Assembly (NCBI GenBank): GCA_963682175.1
Contig: OY821791.1
Span: 16,582,542-16,646,541, forward strand
Source: Triglochin maritima
Lineage: Eukaryota > Streptophyta > Magnoliopsida > Alismatales > Juncaginaceae
Direction: 5' to 3'
DNA length: 64,000 nt
The translations under genes and the position numbers were made by a program. A model generated the notes under the pieces. The model was not told the DNA's origin. It saw only the letters and a list, made by a program, of their open reading frames with translations, and searched no databases. Positions 1 through 11,083 of this stretch are shown here, in pieces; within the stretch, counting starts at the first letter, position 1; every line of letters starts with the position of its first letter.

Positions 1-776
1 CAAGGTGAGCATCCGGACATAGTACTATCTAGGCAAAATGGTATATTCCAAAGGATAAATGAAAGTCATCGATCCTTCCTACGTGGCCCTACAATATTTA
101 CTTCTATTCCCATATGGTGAAGATGGTTGGACATTTCAAATAACTTATAGTCCTATGCCTAATAGTCGTCTTGTTCCACGTGAAAAAGTTACCATGATGG
201 AATATTATTCATTCCGACTGGAAATCGTGACACTGAGGGAAACACTACTACGTCGTGGTCGTCTATTGCATCAGTACATAATTGACGCCTATGCATGCAT
301 AGAGTCAGGCCCGGCCCATAGCAGGAGCAGGGTGAGCTCCTGCTCCGGGTCTCATTTTGAGAGGGCCTAAAAAAATTTATTTATGTACATGAAGTTATTG
401 GGTTGCAAAGAAGATTAGTGTTAACACATAGTTAACACATAAACATTGATAAATTTGCCTCAAAGAATGCTAAGAGGACAAATAATTTCAAGTGATATTG
501 CACTAAGTTAGCGAAAATTTTATTATTTAAACTAGGAGGACAATTTTTTTCAAATTTAGGAACCTCATTGTTGATTTTCGCACAGGGTCTTGAAAATTCC
601 CGAGACGGCCTTGCATAGAGTCTGCAAGATTGGGATGGTTTAGAAGAAACTAGGATAAAATTAGAGCAGAATCATACCACGCATTGCAAATGCTTTGGGT
701 GATGGTCATGAAACAAGGGTTACTGTTGGACGAAGAATTGGTCACTCATCCTCATTTACTGGACGACCACATTATA
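1..776 (+). pseudogene. Helitron RepHel, N-terminal part (segment I, broken)
   Basis: This is the Helitron_like_N region of a Helitron replication-initiator/helicase. Recognisable family patterns are PSYVALQY..LLFPYGEDG (about 77-125), an EYYSFRLE block (about 200-230), a QYIIDAYACIES block (about 270-305) and, after the inserted MITE, WFRRNQDKIRAE and GRRIGHSSSFTGRPHY (about 625-776). The frame shifts near position 75, and a MITE (306-613) interrupts the coding sequence between IES and the next block. The reading frame leaves the window on the left, so the 5' end of the Helitron is not seen. The gene continues at 3876, after the G1 insertion: GRPHY joins IVQNYE. It is non-functional. Assignment to Helitron is secure from block order; the subfamily is not determined. 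Confidence 0.85.
306..613. mobile_element. hAT-type MITE inserted in the Helitron
   Basis: A 308-bp non-coding insertion splits the Helitron coding sequence. It is flanked by the 8-bp direct repeat CATAGAGT (298-305 and 614-621). Its termini, CAGGCCCGGCC on the left and the reverse complement of GACGGCCTTG on the right, form a short imperfect terminal inverted repeat of the CAGGGCCGG / GGCCGTCTC kind seen in plant hAT MITEs. An 8-bp target duplication is the hAT signature. There is no coding capacity and the interior is AT-rich. The boundary could shift by 1-3 bases because the flanks share an 11-base match. Confidence 0.75.
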
Positions 777-916
777 TGTTACATCCTAACCCTTGATTAA
801 TGGGTTGATTGTGTTTTAGGTGGAGGATTAGAAGAGGTGGAGGTGGAGGGCTGAGATTGATTGGATGGTGTTGAGGTGGATGGTGGAGATGAGGGGAGGT
901 GTTTGAGTAGGTGGGT

Positions 917-975
917 GCTCTCTCTCTCTCTCTCACTCGTGCATTCCTCTCTCTCACTCAAGTCTCTCTCTCTCT
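917..975. repeat. (CT)n microsatellite
   Basis: Interrupted CT/CTCT runs within the G1 5' LTR. The equivalent place in the G2 LTRs also has GA/CT runs (about 7888-7915 and 31840-31873), so a polypyrimidine stretch near the start of the LTR is a family trait. Confidence 0.8.
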
Positions 976-1227
976 TGATCCGCAGCTCTCTGAGGCGAGG
1001 ATGAGCTCGAGCCTCGCCGGATCGTGTGGCCGGAGGAAGGTGATCACGTTCGGGTTTCGCCGGAGAGAAGAGTTTTGCGAGGAAGCATTCGCCGGGATTC
1101 TTCGAAGGCTTCTTCAAGCCTTAAGGTATGCCAAGCTTTAGTTTAATCCTCCTTTTAGCCTTTGCGGGGGTTGGAGTGGCCGACGGTAGGCCGGAAGGCT
1201 CCTCGAGAACCTTGCAGCAGCTTTTCT

Positions 1228-1735
1228 GCTCTGCAACGGTCGACCGGTCGTAGTGTGAATCGGGCAAAAACCCTTGCACCGATTGAACGATACTCTTCGA
1301 GTGGTCGACCGGTGGTACGTTTTTGCAAGGGAAAAAAGCTCTAGGTGTTTTCGGTCGAACGGGTCCCCTTTTGCCGGTCGACCGAAAGCACTGTTGTAGG
1401 TCGGTTGGGGGCGTTGACCATCTAAACGGTCGACCGCTCATTGACTTCGTCCGATCGGAACTTAAGTTAACTTATTGGCCGGTCGACCGGGAGTGTGGTT
1501 TCGGTCGACCGTGTAGTGCGGATTGTTTGTGAGTTTTACTGGTGGGAATCAGTCGACCGTGATTTTTAGGTCGTTCGACCGTTGGTGCTTTTTGAGCAAG
1601 AGAGGATTTCCCTGTTGGATTTCGGTCGAACGAGTCCCCTTTGTTGTTCGACCGGTTGGACGTTATTTCGGTTTTTCTGCGGAATTGTAGGGGTGTTCGG
1701 TCGACCGTTTGGGGTCTTCCGTTCGACCGTTTGGG
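1228..1735. repeat. Dispersed CGGTCGACCG palindromes
   Basis: About ten exact or near-exact copies of the 10-bp palindrome CGGTCGACCG, spaced irregularly at about 30-90 bp, in the U3 part of the G1 LTR. Similar clusters lie in both G2 LTRs (about 7213-7610 and 21205-21605). Many copies differ only by C-to-T or G-to-A changes, consistent with decay of methylated cytosines. Confidence 0.9.
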
Positions 1736-1860
1736 CACAGTTTGCATATGGATGCTTGTGTCGTGTATGGTTGGATCTGCCTCGAGGGCAACGGGTCTCC
1801 GGCCTTTTTTGGGGCGACGGTACAGACATTGCCGGCCTGAGAGGAGGGTCATGGCTGTGG

Positions 1861-1976
1861 CTCTACGGAGCGGGTGCCTTGTGTGCACGTTGTTGTGGCT
1901 CTACGGAGCGACTGCCTTGTGTGCACGTTGTCGTGGCTCTACGGAGCGGGTACCTTGTGTGCACGTGTGTTGTTGT
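1861..1976. repeat. 38-bp tandem repeat, three units
   Basis: Three consecutive 38-bp units starting CTCTACGGAGCG begin at 1861, 1899 and 1937. The third runs into a variant tail, and a partial fourth block (GGTGCCTTGTGTGCAC) follows near 1993. The 3' LTR remnant keeps only the last part of this array (3391 onward), so the deletion breakpoint lies in the repeats. Confidence 0.9.
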
Positions 1977-2400
1977 TGCCGATGTTTTCCGGCGGTGCCT
2001 TGTGTGCACATGAGATTGATATGCCCTTACTGCATTCTTCATTTCATGTTCATATATGCATATTATGTTCATATTTTAGGGGTTTGGCATACGGGGTTTC
2101 CTCTCGGGGAACTCAGGCATATTCATGTTTTATGTCAGGTCGTGCACGTCAGTAGGAGGTGGTGACGGCGGACAGGAGCACCCAGACCAGATCCTGTCTT
2201 TTGTTCTTCGAGGTGGATGCTTTTCCCTTGTACATACGTTGTATACATTTTGTGTTGGGTTGTAATCATCCTTGGCTCTTGTATTGCACAGTTTACCACC
2301 TTATATGATATATATACTCGTGGTTTGGTGACGACCCTAGTGTTGATTCTTATTTGTTTTAAAGTTTTAAATTTTTCCGCTGTTTCGGGGCGTTACAATT

Positions 2401-2412
2401 AGGTATCAGAGC
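2401..2412 (+). other. G1 primer-binding site (initiator tRNA-Met)
   Basis: AGGTATCAGAGC, three bases after the 5' LTR, matches the plant initiator tRNA-Met primer-binding site TGGTATCAGAGC except for the first base. It marks where minus-strand DNA synthesis would begin. Confidence 0.85.
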
Positions 2413-2530
2413 TTTCGGTCCCGGTGTGCTTGTCCAATGAAACCACCTTATGGGTCTTGCATTTAGTTGTCGTTCATCATGCATTCATTCATAATCATTA
2501 ATTCATTGTCGTTCCTGTCCTCTTGTGTAG

Positions 2531-3390
2531 ATGCCTCCGAGACGTGTGAGGCCACCTTCGCGTTATAGGGGCGCCAGTGAGGAGACTGGTAGGGAGGACA
2601 GAGAGGAGAAGGAGAGGAGGACCCTTCAGGGGACTCTTGGTAGGCTGGGCGAGTTTCTCGAGCGCCAGTCTGCACAGGCCGAGCTGGCAGGGGCGGGGGC
2701 AGTGTTGGATCGGTTTATGCGACAGCACCCTCCTTCCTTTGACGACAGTGGTGAGCCAGAGGAAGCTGAGGATTGGGTCTTTAAGATCCGGAAGATCTTC
2801 AGAGCGATTGGATGTCCTTCTGAGAGGCAGGTGGACCTGGCCACCTATGTGTTAGACGGAGAGGCGGCCAACTGGTGGAGGTCCACGTCGGCTGTTGTTT
2901 TTGAGGAAAGTGAGGAGGTGGGCTGGGGGGAATTCCTCGTGGAGTTCAACCAGCAGTATTTTCCCCAGCATGCGCGGGATAGGAAGAAGGACGAGTTCCT
3001 AGCACTCGAGCAGCGAGAGATGACGCTGGCGGCTTATATTAGCAGGTTTCACGCCCTGTAGCGTTATTGCCTGGATACTTATGTGACACCGGAGCAGAGA
3101 GCTCGGAAGTTTATCCGAGGGTTGAGGCCACAGTTCCGGTCTCGTGTGACCACGAGCATTCCGCAGACTTTAGCTGATGCAGTGAAGTTTGCGTCGATTA
3201 TGGATCAGGACTACCAGGAGAGGGTAGAGGCCAGGAAGGTGAAGACGAAGGCCAGTGTGTGACCTGGAGATCAGACTTCGGGAAATCCGGGCAAGAGGCC
3301 CCGGATTGATAGTGGTGGATCTCAGCAGTCAGGGCAGTGCAGGCAGTGTGGTAGAGTTCACCCCGGGCACGGGTGTGGGGCTCGATTACG
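2531..3390 (+). pseudogene. gag: G1 gag (capsid/nucleocapsid), broken
   Basis: Starts at ATG 2531 (MPPRRVRPPSRYRG) and stays open for 176 codons to a TAG at 3059-3061. The frame then continues through RARKFIRGL to a TGA near 3260 and on to a zinc knuckle (C-x2-C-x3-H-x4-C) near 3335-3375. The retrotransposon gag core is recognisable: FDDSGEPEEAEDWV, then DGEAANWWR, then FNQQYFP, then LEQREMTLAAYISRF. G2 has a very similar gag on the other strand. Two internal stops and the loss of everything after the zinc knuckle make it non-functional. Confidence 0.85.
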
Positions 3391-3875
3391 TGCCTTGTGT
3401 GCACGTTGTCGTGGCTCTACGGAGCGGGTGCCTTGTGTGCACGTGTGTTGTTGTTGCCGATGTTTTCCGGCGGTGCCTTGTGTGCACAGGAGATTGATAT
3501 GCCCTTACTGCATTCTTCATTTCATGTTCATATATGCATATTATGTTCATATTTTAGGGGTTTGGCATACGGGGTTTCCTCTCGGGGAACTCAGGCATAT
3601 TCATGTTTTATGTCAGGTCGTGCACGTCAGTAGGAGGTGGTGACGGCGGACAGGAGCACCCAGACCAGATCCTGTCTTTTGTTCTTCGAGGTGGATGATT
3701 TTCCCTTGTACATACGTTGTATACATTTTGTGTTGGGTTGTAATCATCCTTGGCTCTTGTATTGCACAGTTTACCACCTTATATGATATATATACTTGTG
3801 GTTTGGTGACGAACCCAGTGTTGATTCTTATCTGTTTTAAAGTTTTAAATTTTTCTGCTGTTTCGGGGCATTACA
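3391..3875 (+). repeat. G1 3' LTR remnant (485 bp)
   Basis: Nearly identical to the last part of the 5' LTR (from about 1907) and ending CATTACA beside TSD TTATA. The left edge joins gag at the repeated TGCCTTGTGTGCAC motif, which suggests a deletion through short homology. Confidence 0.9.
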
Positions 3876-6011
3876 TTATATTGTTCAGAACTACGAAGCT
3901 GCCATGCCTTATGTGCTTGGGCTGGCCCTCCAGATCTTTTCCTCACATTCACTTGCAACCCAAATTGGTAAGAAATAAAACATTTCCTTGATATGATTGG
4001 AGTTCAGAATCCCCAAGATCACCCAGATATCATTGTCCGAGTCTTAAACATCATATTAAGAGAATTAAGGGATGATATATTATTTGGACGTACTCACTCA
4101 GGTGCGTAATTTTTTTCCAATTCTCATTGGTTTTAAATATTTTAAAAACTTCAATTATTTTCTTTCTAATTATTACTATGTTTCATAGATGTCTCTGTTG
4201 TGGAATTCCAAAAAAGAGGGCCCCCATGTGCTGACATGCGTATCACCTTAAGTACTGAAAATAAAATTCGAACTCTTGAAAACATCGACAAAATTATCTC
4301 CGCTAAAATACCTGACATATTAACAACTCCAATTGCATGTGAAAATGTCTTCAAAAGTATGGTGCATGGACCATGTGGTGAATTTCATCATGCATGATTG
4401 ATAAAAAATACTCAAAACATTACCCCAAACGATTCAGCCAAACAACTTTTTCGGATAAATATGGATATGCAATTTATAAAAGGCACGACGATGGAAGGAA
4501 AACATCAGTTGTTGACAATAGATGGATAGTCCAATGTAACCTTGATCTTACAACAAAATATGATGCTCATATAAATGATAAAGTCACTTTGCTATTGGGA
4601 AGTAGTGAAGATGAACATGATGAAATAAAAACATATTTAAACTGTAGGTACATTTCTACAGTATAATCCTGTTAGAGAATCTTTGGTTTCCCAATTCAAA
4701 ATAGACGTCATGCTATCCAAAGGTTAACATACCATTTACCAAACGAGCAAAATGTCATGTTTAGAGATTCTGATGTTTTAGTGGACGTGGCTAATCGGCC
4801 TTCTAATACATCCACAATGTTTATAGAGTGGTTCTTACTAATAGTTTTAATTTTTTTTCAAGGACACTAAGATACTGTGAGTTTCCCCAGAAATGGGTGT
4901 GCTATGAAAATGTATGTAAAGGGATCCCACGAAAGTGAGGTATATCAATTGGACGACTTCATTATTCTAATATAGCGTCAGGTGAAATATACTACCTAAG
5001 GATGTTACTTCATACCATTTGTGGTGCTCGAAGTTACGAGGACTTAAGAACAATTCATGGAAAACCCCATAACACATTTAAGGAGCCATGTGCTACACTT
5101 GGATTGTTAGATGATGAAAGGGAGTGGGAATAGGATTTCGATGATGCTACGCATAGGGCATCTACTTGGCAAGTCCGACACTTATTTGTATCAATATTAT
5201 TATCTGGAGTAATAAACAACCCGAGCTTCTTATGGGAAAAATATTGGAGAGATTTATCTGGTGATTTTCAATAATGATTCCCAGATGACTCAAATAGAAA
5301 CGTCATGCATGTGAGTGAAAATGAGTTAAAAATAAAATCATTGGAACATATAGAACATATATTAAATCAAAATGCTAGATCATTGTTGGATTACCCTCAA
5401 ATGCCAAATGTAGAAGTCAATAACAAAAGTGGTGAAAATAGACTTATAAGAGAGAAACTTGACTATGATTGCAATGTACTACATGCACTATCACAATTTG
5501 AATGATGAACAAATTCAAAATTTTAATAAAGTTATTGAATCATGTCAGCATGAAAATAGATCACTCTTTTTTGTTTATGGGGGAGGCGGCAGATGGAAGA
5601 CCTATTTATTGAAAACTATCATATCTAAACTTCGAAGTGAGGGAAGATTGTTTTGTTGGTTGCATCATTGGGGATAGCATCATTACTTCTACAAGGAGGA
5701 AGGACAACACATTCCCAATTCAAAATCCCATTACAATTGGATGAGTTCTCAACATATGTAATTCCAATACAATCTGATCTAGCAAAACATCACATAACAA
5801 ACAGATCTCATTATATGGAACGAATCTTCAATGACACATAACTAGGCTTTTGAAACCTTTGATAGATCTATGACTCTAAGAGGGATATCCTCAGTCAAAC
5901 TCAAGAAAATGCAAAAAGTAAAGTGTTTGGTGGCAAAATAGTTCTTTTGGGTGGGGATTCAGGACAAATTATACATGTCATCTTGAAAGGGCAAAGAAAG
6001 GATATTGTTGT
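3876..6011 (+). pseudogene. Helitron RepHel, Rep and helicase N-terminal part (segment II, broken)
   Basis: Continues the Helitron protein. Visible blocks in order: IVQNYEAAMPY (3879); EFQKRGPPCADM (about 4202-4240), the place where Helitron Rep carries its HUH metal-binding motif (usual LPHAH), here lost; IDKIISAKIPD and VHGPCGEFH (about 4290-4390); YSKHYPKRF...GYAIYKR...DNRWIV (about 4400-4540); NRRHAIQRLTYHLPNEQNV (about 4700-4760); LGLLDDEREW (about 5098-5128). The helicase part starts near 5510, with FFVYGGGG-R-WKT (about 5568-5605), where Walker A normally reads GGTGKT, and GGKIVLLGGD (about 5929-5958). There are many stops and frameshifts. At 6011 G2 is inserted, and the frame resumes at 32076. 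Confidence 0.88.
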
Positions 6012-8113
6012 TGTAACATCTCGAAACAGCGGAAATTTAAAAATTATAATCAAGTCAACAGAGCTCAATAATCAAAGACGAGACTGTTACTTCTCATCAA
6101 CATAAAAGCGGTGCACCATATTACATCAGAGTTTGTCAAAACGATACATGATTACAACAAAACAACAAACAGAGATAAACGTAATTATGTCGACCTCAGC
6201 GGTTCGAATAGATGATCCGATCCCAAGATACGCGCGCCCGCTGATCACCACCCAACTGGACCAACTGCGGTACTGAAAAAGATGCAACAACAATGACTGA
6301 GTTTCCACAAGGAAACCCCGTATGCCAAGCTCACCTATATGTATGCAGTAGTACAAATGAACCTATCATACTAGTAGCATGTCATGTCATCAACAGTAAG
6401 GAAAACAGTTTACCCGAAGGGTAACACAGGACATCAGTCCGACAATCATCATCGGGTCTCCCAAAGAGACCTACCATAGGCACATATTGTCTAACGGAAC
6501 AAGACGCGACAACCCCCACATGCGGCTACATTAAACATGGGGCTCGGCAAGGGGCATCCGCCAGGTCCGCGCCGTAAGAAACAGATCTGTAACTCGTGGT
6601 CGAAACCACACCATCGGAGCCGTCGCTCGGTCGGTCCATCAATCATCATCTCAGTAGGTGCCCAGCTGAGGAAAACATAGCCGGAACAACATCAGCCCAT
6701 TATACAACATAGCCGGAACAACATCAGCCCATCAATCATCATTGCCGGAACATCATCAGCGGCATCACCGGCACAACATCGGTTGTCCAACAATACGTCT
6801 GGCACATCATCGGACGGGTCCAGACCGAAGTCTGCCAGGTAATTAGGCTGCACGAGCCGCAAACACAAACGTTGCCGCTATAAAAGCAGGGCAGCGACCT
6901 CCGTCACCATATAGGCTGGTAGTCACCTCGCCCAACGACAGTTGGTGCTCGCACAATCATCATAAATTGGGATCCGCGATCCCTCAGGCCTGCTACTCTA
7001 TAATGAGTCCAATCAATCCATCATATTAGTCACGGTTCATACATGGAGGTGTCGCGTCCCGAACACCCACACTCTTCCACACGGCGGTCCCTTGGCAGGC
7101 ACGCGTAACGCGCCCACCGTCACCTCCCGGTTCACGCACAAGGAGAGGACACGGGTTTTCATGGACAAAGTTGTCATTCAAAAAGGGAACCAGGAATTCA
7201 GTCCTGTGCAAAAACGGTCGACCGAAGGAGGCAACCCGGTCGACCGTTTCCTCAAGGGAATCGGTCGACCAAAAGTCTAGATCGGTCGAACTATTTGCAC
7301 AAAACTTAAGTCTCAACTGTCTACCGAAGGTCTAAAACCGGTTGACCGAAACGAGGTCAAAATCCGGAGTCTGGTCAACATCAATTAAAAACTATCGGTC
7401 GACCGACTCAGGGGTCTCGGTCGACCAAACACTACCAGGGCATCCTATTAATTCTAGGTCATGTAACGGTCGACCGCAATAAGCATAAAATGATCCAGTA
7501 CACTTAAGTTCCGGTCGACTGAACACAATGAACCGGTCGACCGAAACACAACAGGCAGTCAAAATACACTACATCGGTCGACCGCCCAAAGGGACTCGGT
7601 CGACCGTTGGTCGTCTTCAACCTTGCGCCAGCCGAGGATTTACAAGGAAAACGTCACCCGAGAGGTCTCCGACCTCCCCCGATCGACCAACTCAAACCCT
7701 CACACGAGGGTGAGCAACCAAATCACACTAGAAGCCGCCATACCTCTCAAAATCAACGAATCCGCCAGAGCTTCGTTCGCGCCTCCGTTGCCTCCGGTGA
7801 TCCTCCTCGCGCGCTAAGCTCCACACCACTACCCTCGTCGCCGTCCACCGGAGCTGCTCGTCGGATCAAGAGAAGAAAGAAATGAGAGTGAGAGAGAGAT
7901 CAAAATATAGAGAGAACAAAATCTACTCTTAAACCCTACCCTCTCCTCGCGTCAACAGTAACCGCCCCTACACTACACCCCATCACCTCATCTCCTCCAA
8001 CTTCCCATGCACCCCACTGTGCACGCCCCTCTTCCCTATGCAAAGCCATCTCCTAAACACCTCTCTCCTCCTAATCCCTCATTAGCACCCATAATGGGTT
8101 TAGAGTTGTAACA
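6012..8113 (-). repeat. G2 3' LTR (2102 bp)
   Basis: TG...CA ends, with the minus-strand LTR beginning TGTTACAACTC at 8113. Homologous to 20037-21708 plus 31673-32070 and, more distantly, to the G1 LTR. It contains a cluster of CGGTCGACCG palindromes (about 7213-7610), a GA-rich stretch near 7890 and a block of imperfect ACATAGCCGGAACAACATC repeats (about 6675-6800). No gene is supported inside it. Confidence 0.9.
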
Positions 8114-8131
8114 ATCAACCCTCCTTAAAAG
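8114..8131 (-). other. G2 polypurine tract region
   Basis: Just inside the 3' LTR the minus strand reads a purine-rich run containing AAGGAGGG, the expected site for plus-strand priming. It lies about 25 bp after the integrase reading frame ends. Confidence 0.6.
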
Positions 8132-8156
8132 GATTTCGTCCCGAAATCAAAGCAAA

Positions 8157-9722
8157 CTACTCACCGAAAAGCTTTGGATACTGCCTTCTGACTTCCTCAT
8201 CGATCTCCCAAGTGGCCTCGCGCTCGCTGTGAGGCTTCCACCTGACCTTCACCATCGGAATGGTCCTCCTCCTGAGCTGATGATTCATGCGATCAACAAT
8301 CTCGACTGGTCTCTCCTGGAGCGACAAGTCCTGCTGGATATCTGGCACTGCAATCTCAATCACATGAGCTGGATCTGCAACGTACTTCCTCAGCATCGAT
8401 ACATGGAAGACGTTGTGAAGACCCAAAAACTGCGGTGGCAATGCAATCCGGTAGGCAACCTCTCCAACTCGGTCGAGGATCTCAAACGGCCCAACATACC
8501 TCGGACTGAGCTTCCCCTTCTTCCCAAACCTCATCACACCTCGGGCTGGGGAAATCTTCAGAAACACATGGTCGCCCACCTTGAAACTCAACACCCGTCT
8601 GCGTCGATCAGCATAACTCTTCTGCCTGCTCTGTGCCGTGGCCAATCTCTTCCTGATCACATCAACCTTCTCTGCATACATCTGTACAATCTCTGGCCCC
8701 ACTAGTTGCCTCTCGCCCACGTCACTCCAGCATACCGGTGACCTACAAGGCCTCCCGTACAATGCCTCGTACGGTGCCATCCCAATACTCGAATGGTAGC
8801 TGTTATTGTAGGCGAACTCTATCAGCGGCAAGTGCTCATCCCAGTGTCCTGCCCAATCCAGTGTGCATGCCCTCAGCATATCCTCTAAGGTCTGAATTGT
8901 CCTCTCTGACTGACCATCTGTCTGCGGATGGAACGATGTACTGAACCTCAGACGCGTCCCCAAAGCTTGCTGCAGACTCCCCCAAAATCTGGAAGTGAAA
9001 CGAGTATCTCGATCGGAGATGATCCTCACTGGCACCCCATGCAGCCTGAGTATCTCCTCCACGTACAACCTAGCTAGACCCTCCAAAGGCAACGTGGTCC
9101 TGATCACTAAGAAGTGCGCCGACTTGGTCAGTCGATCGACTATCACCCAAATCGCGTTGTGGAATCTCCTCGTCTTCGGCAATCCTGTGACGAAATCCGT
9201 CGTCACATGCACCCACTTCCACTCAGGAAGCTCAATACACTGCATCGGTCCCGCTGGTCGCTGATGCTCAATCTTCACCTGCTAACAGACTAAGCATCGC
9301 TCCACAAACTCTGCAATGTCCCGCTTCATGCCCTTCCACCAGAAGTTACGCTACAGGTCCTTATACATCTTCGTGCTCCCCGGGTGAATGGTGTATCTCG
9401 CTCTGTGTGCCTCCTCCATGATGTCATCTCTCAGCCCATCGACCTTCGGCACCCAGATCCGAATCCTGAACCTCAAACAACCATCAACCCCTACACTGAA
9501 GTCTGACTTATCTCTAGAGGCTAACTGTAGCAGACCAGCTAACTCCTCATCCCCATGCCGAGCCTGCACTACCCGTGAGACTGTCTGCGGCTCCACCCGA
9601 AGCCCAACAATCACTGCTCCCTCTGAGCCCTCTGTGAACGACCTCCACTCTGACAACGTCTCGAGTAGTCTCCACTCTTGGATGCACAAACTCGCAACTG
9701 AAACCTCCACCTTCCTGCTCAA
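8157..9722 (-). pseudogene. G2 integrase with chromodomain-like C-terminus, broken
   Basis: Minus strand. The first part (9722 to 9351) holds the end of the RNase H-integrase linker and the first half of the HHCC zinc-binding domain (HRARYTIHPG). Two in-frame TAG codons (9351-9353 and near 9282) interrupt the zinc domain (RNFWWKGM...CLVC). The next 373 codons are uninterrupted: catalytic core with TDFVTGLP (first Asp), SDRDTRF (second Asp) and the FHPQTDGQSERT block (Glu), then the GPFEI...LHNVFHVSMLRKY region and a tail VRWKPHSEREATWE...YPKLF resembling a divergent chromodomain. That open stretch begins directly after a stop codon and has no ATG at its start. It would integrate element DNA if intact; here it is dead. 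Confidence 0.88.
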
Positions 9723-9780
9723 CGCATCTGCAACCGAATTCGCCTTCCCCGGATGATAGGAAATGGTGAAGTCGTAGTCC

Positions 9781-11078
9781 TTAATGAACTCGAGTCATCT
9801 GCGCTGCCTCATATTCAGCTCCTTCTGCGAGAACAAATACTTCAGGCTCTGATGATCTGTGAAGACCTCGAACTGCTCGCCATAAAGAGTGCCGACAAGT
9901 CTTCAACGCGTGAACTACCGCTGCTAACTCCATATCATGAGTAGGGTAGTTCTTCTCGTGCACCTTCAACTACCTCAAAGCGTACGCCACCACCTTCCCG
10001 TGTTACATCAGAACATAGCCCAAGCCAATCCCTGACACATTGTTGTATATCACATAACCTCCACTGCCACTCGGTAGAATCAGAATAGGTGCTGTCGTCA
10101 ATCGCCTCTTCAGCTCCTGAAAGCTGTCCTCGCACTTCTGGGACCAAACAAACTTGACGCCCTTCTGCGTCAACGCTGTCAGCGGCGATGCAAGTCTGGC
10201 GAAATCCTGAATAAACCGTCTATAATACCATGCCAGCCTTACGAAACTCCTGATCTCCATTACGCTCGTCGGGGCTCTCCACTGAGTCACTACCTCAACC
10301 TTCGCCAGATCCACCGAAATCCCATCCGCTGACACAATATGCCCCAGAAAAGGCAGCTGATCCAACCAAAACTCATACTCCGTGTACTTGGCATAGAGCA
10401 GCTGATCTCTCAGGATGCCAAGCACAAACCTCAGGTGCTCTCGATGCTGCTCTCTGTCAGGCTAGTATACCAAGATGTCGTCCACGAATACAACGACAAC
10501 TCTGTCGAGGTATGGCTGAAAGGTCCTATTCATCATGTCCATGAATGCTGCAGGTGCATTCGTCGGTCCAAACGACATCACCAAGAACTCGTAGTGCCCG
10601 TACCGCATCCTGAAGGTTGTCTTCTGAACATCTGCCTCTCTGATCCGAACTGGTGATAACCTGAACGCAGATCAATCTTCGAGAACACCCTCTCCGTCTG
10701 CAACTGATCAAACAAGTCATCAATCCTGGGCAAAGGGTACCGGTTCCGAATGGTAACCTTATTCAGCATCCTGTAGTCGTTGCACATCCGCAACGACCCA
10801 TCCTTCTTCTTCACGAACAACACAGGCGCTCCCAACGGAGAAACACTCGGTCGAATGAACCCGGAGTCCATCAACTCCTGCAACTGCTTCTTCAGCTCTG
10901 TCAACCTAGCAGGTGCCATCCGATAAGGTGCCTTTGACTGAGGTGTCGTACCCGCTACCAACTCGATGCCAAACTCGATCTCTCGGTGCGGCGGTAACGA
11001 CGGAATCTCTGCTGGAAACACATCTGGTAACTCCTGCACAACCTTTATATCCTCCAGCGTCCTCGTCTCAGGATCAGG
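9781..11078 (-). pseudogene. G2 reverse transcriptase and RNase H, broken
   Basis: Minus strand, continuing from the protease across the A1 insertion. RT shows [19 protein letters not shown], then [52 protein letters not shown] and [12 protein letters not shown] (about 10650-10690). A one-base deletion follows that block. Catalytic FVDD lies near 10485-10500 and is soon followed by a TAG. The palm/thumb and RNase H regions continue to about 9781 (FLGHIVSADGISVD, then KNYPTHDMELAAVVHAL) with several stops. RNase H is degenerate. RT motifs are those of Ty3/gypsy. Confidence 0.88.
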
Positions 11079-11083
11079 AACAA

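Larger units (their letters stand above)
777..2397 (+). repeat. G1 5' LTR (1621 bp)
   Basis: Starts TGTTACATCC and ends GGGGCGTTACA, directly before a primer-binding site. It contains a CT microsatellite, about ten copies of the palindrome CGGTCGACCG, three 38-bp tandem repeats and an AT-rich 3' third. The last part (about 1907-2397) is repeated at 3391-3875. Several short ORFs on both strands within it are not conserved and are not genes. Confidence 0.9.
777..3875 (+). mobile_element. G1: Ty3/gypsy LTR retrotransposon, internally deleted
   Basis: A complete insertion bounded by TG...CA and flanked by the 5-bp duplication TTATA (772-776 and 3876-3880). It carries a full 5' LTR (777-2397), a primer-binding site for initiator tRNA-Met, and a gag gene. 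It then jumps straight into the middle of the 3' LTR at 3391. Protease, RT, RNase H, integrase and the first two thirds of the 3' LTR are missing. LTR ends and gag resemble those of G2, so both belong to one chromovirus-like group. It cannot move by itself. Confidence 0.9.

Noticed and set aside
1582..2165. Open frames of 140-175 codons on the + strand in the G1 LTR
   Set aside because: They come from the CGGTCGACCG and 38-bp repeats, are not kept in the G2 LTRs and have no domain.
6870..6890. TATAAAAGC on the + strand in the G2 3' LTR as a promoter
   Set aside because: Wrong strand for the element; no supporting upstream signal.
8229..8705. 158-codon + strand frame over G2 integrase
   Set aside because: Antisense shadow of the integrase frame.
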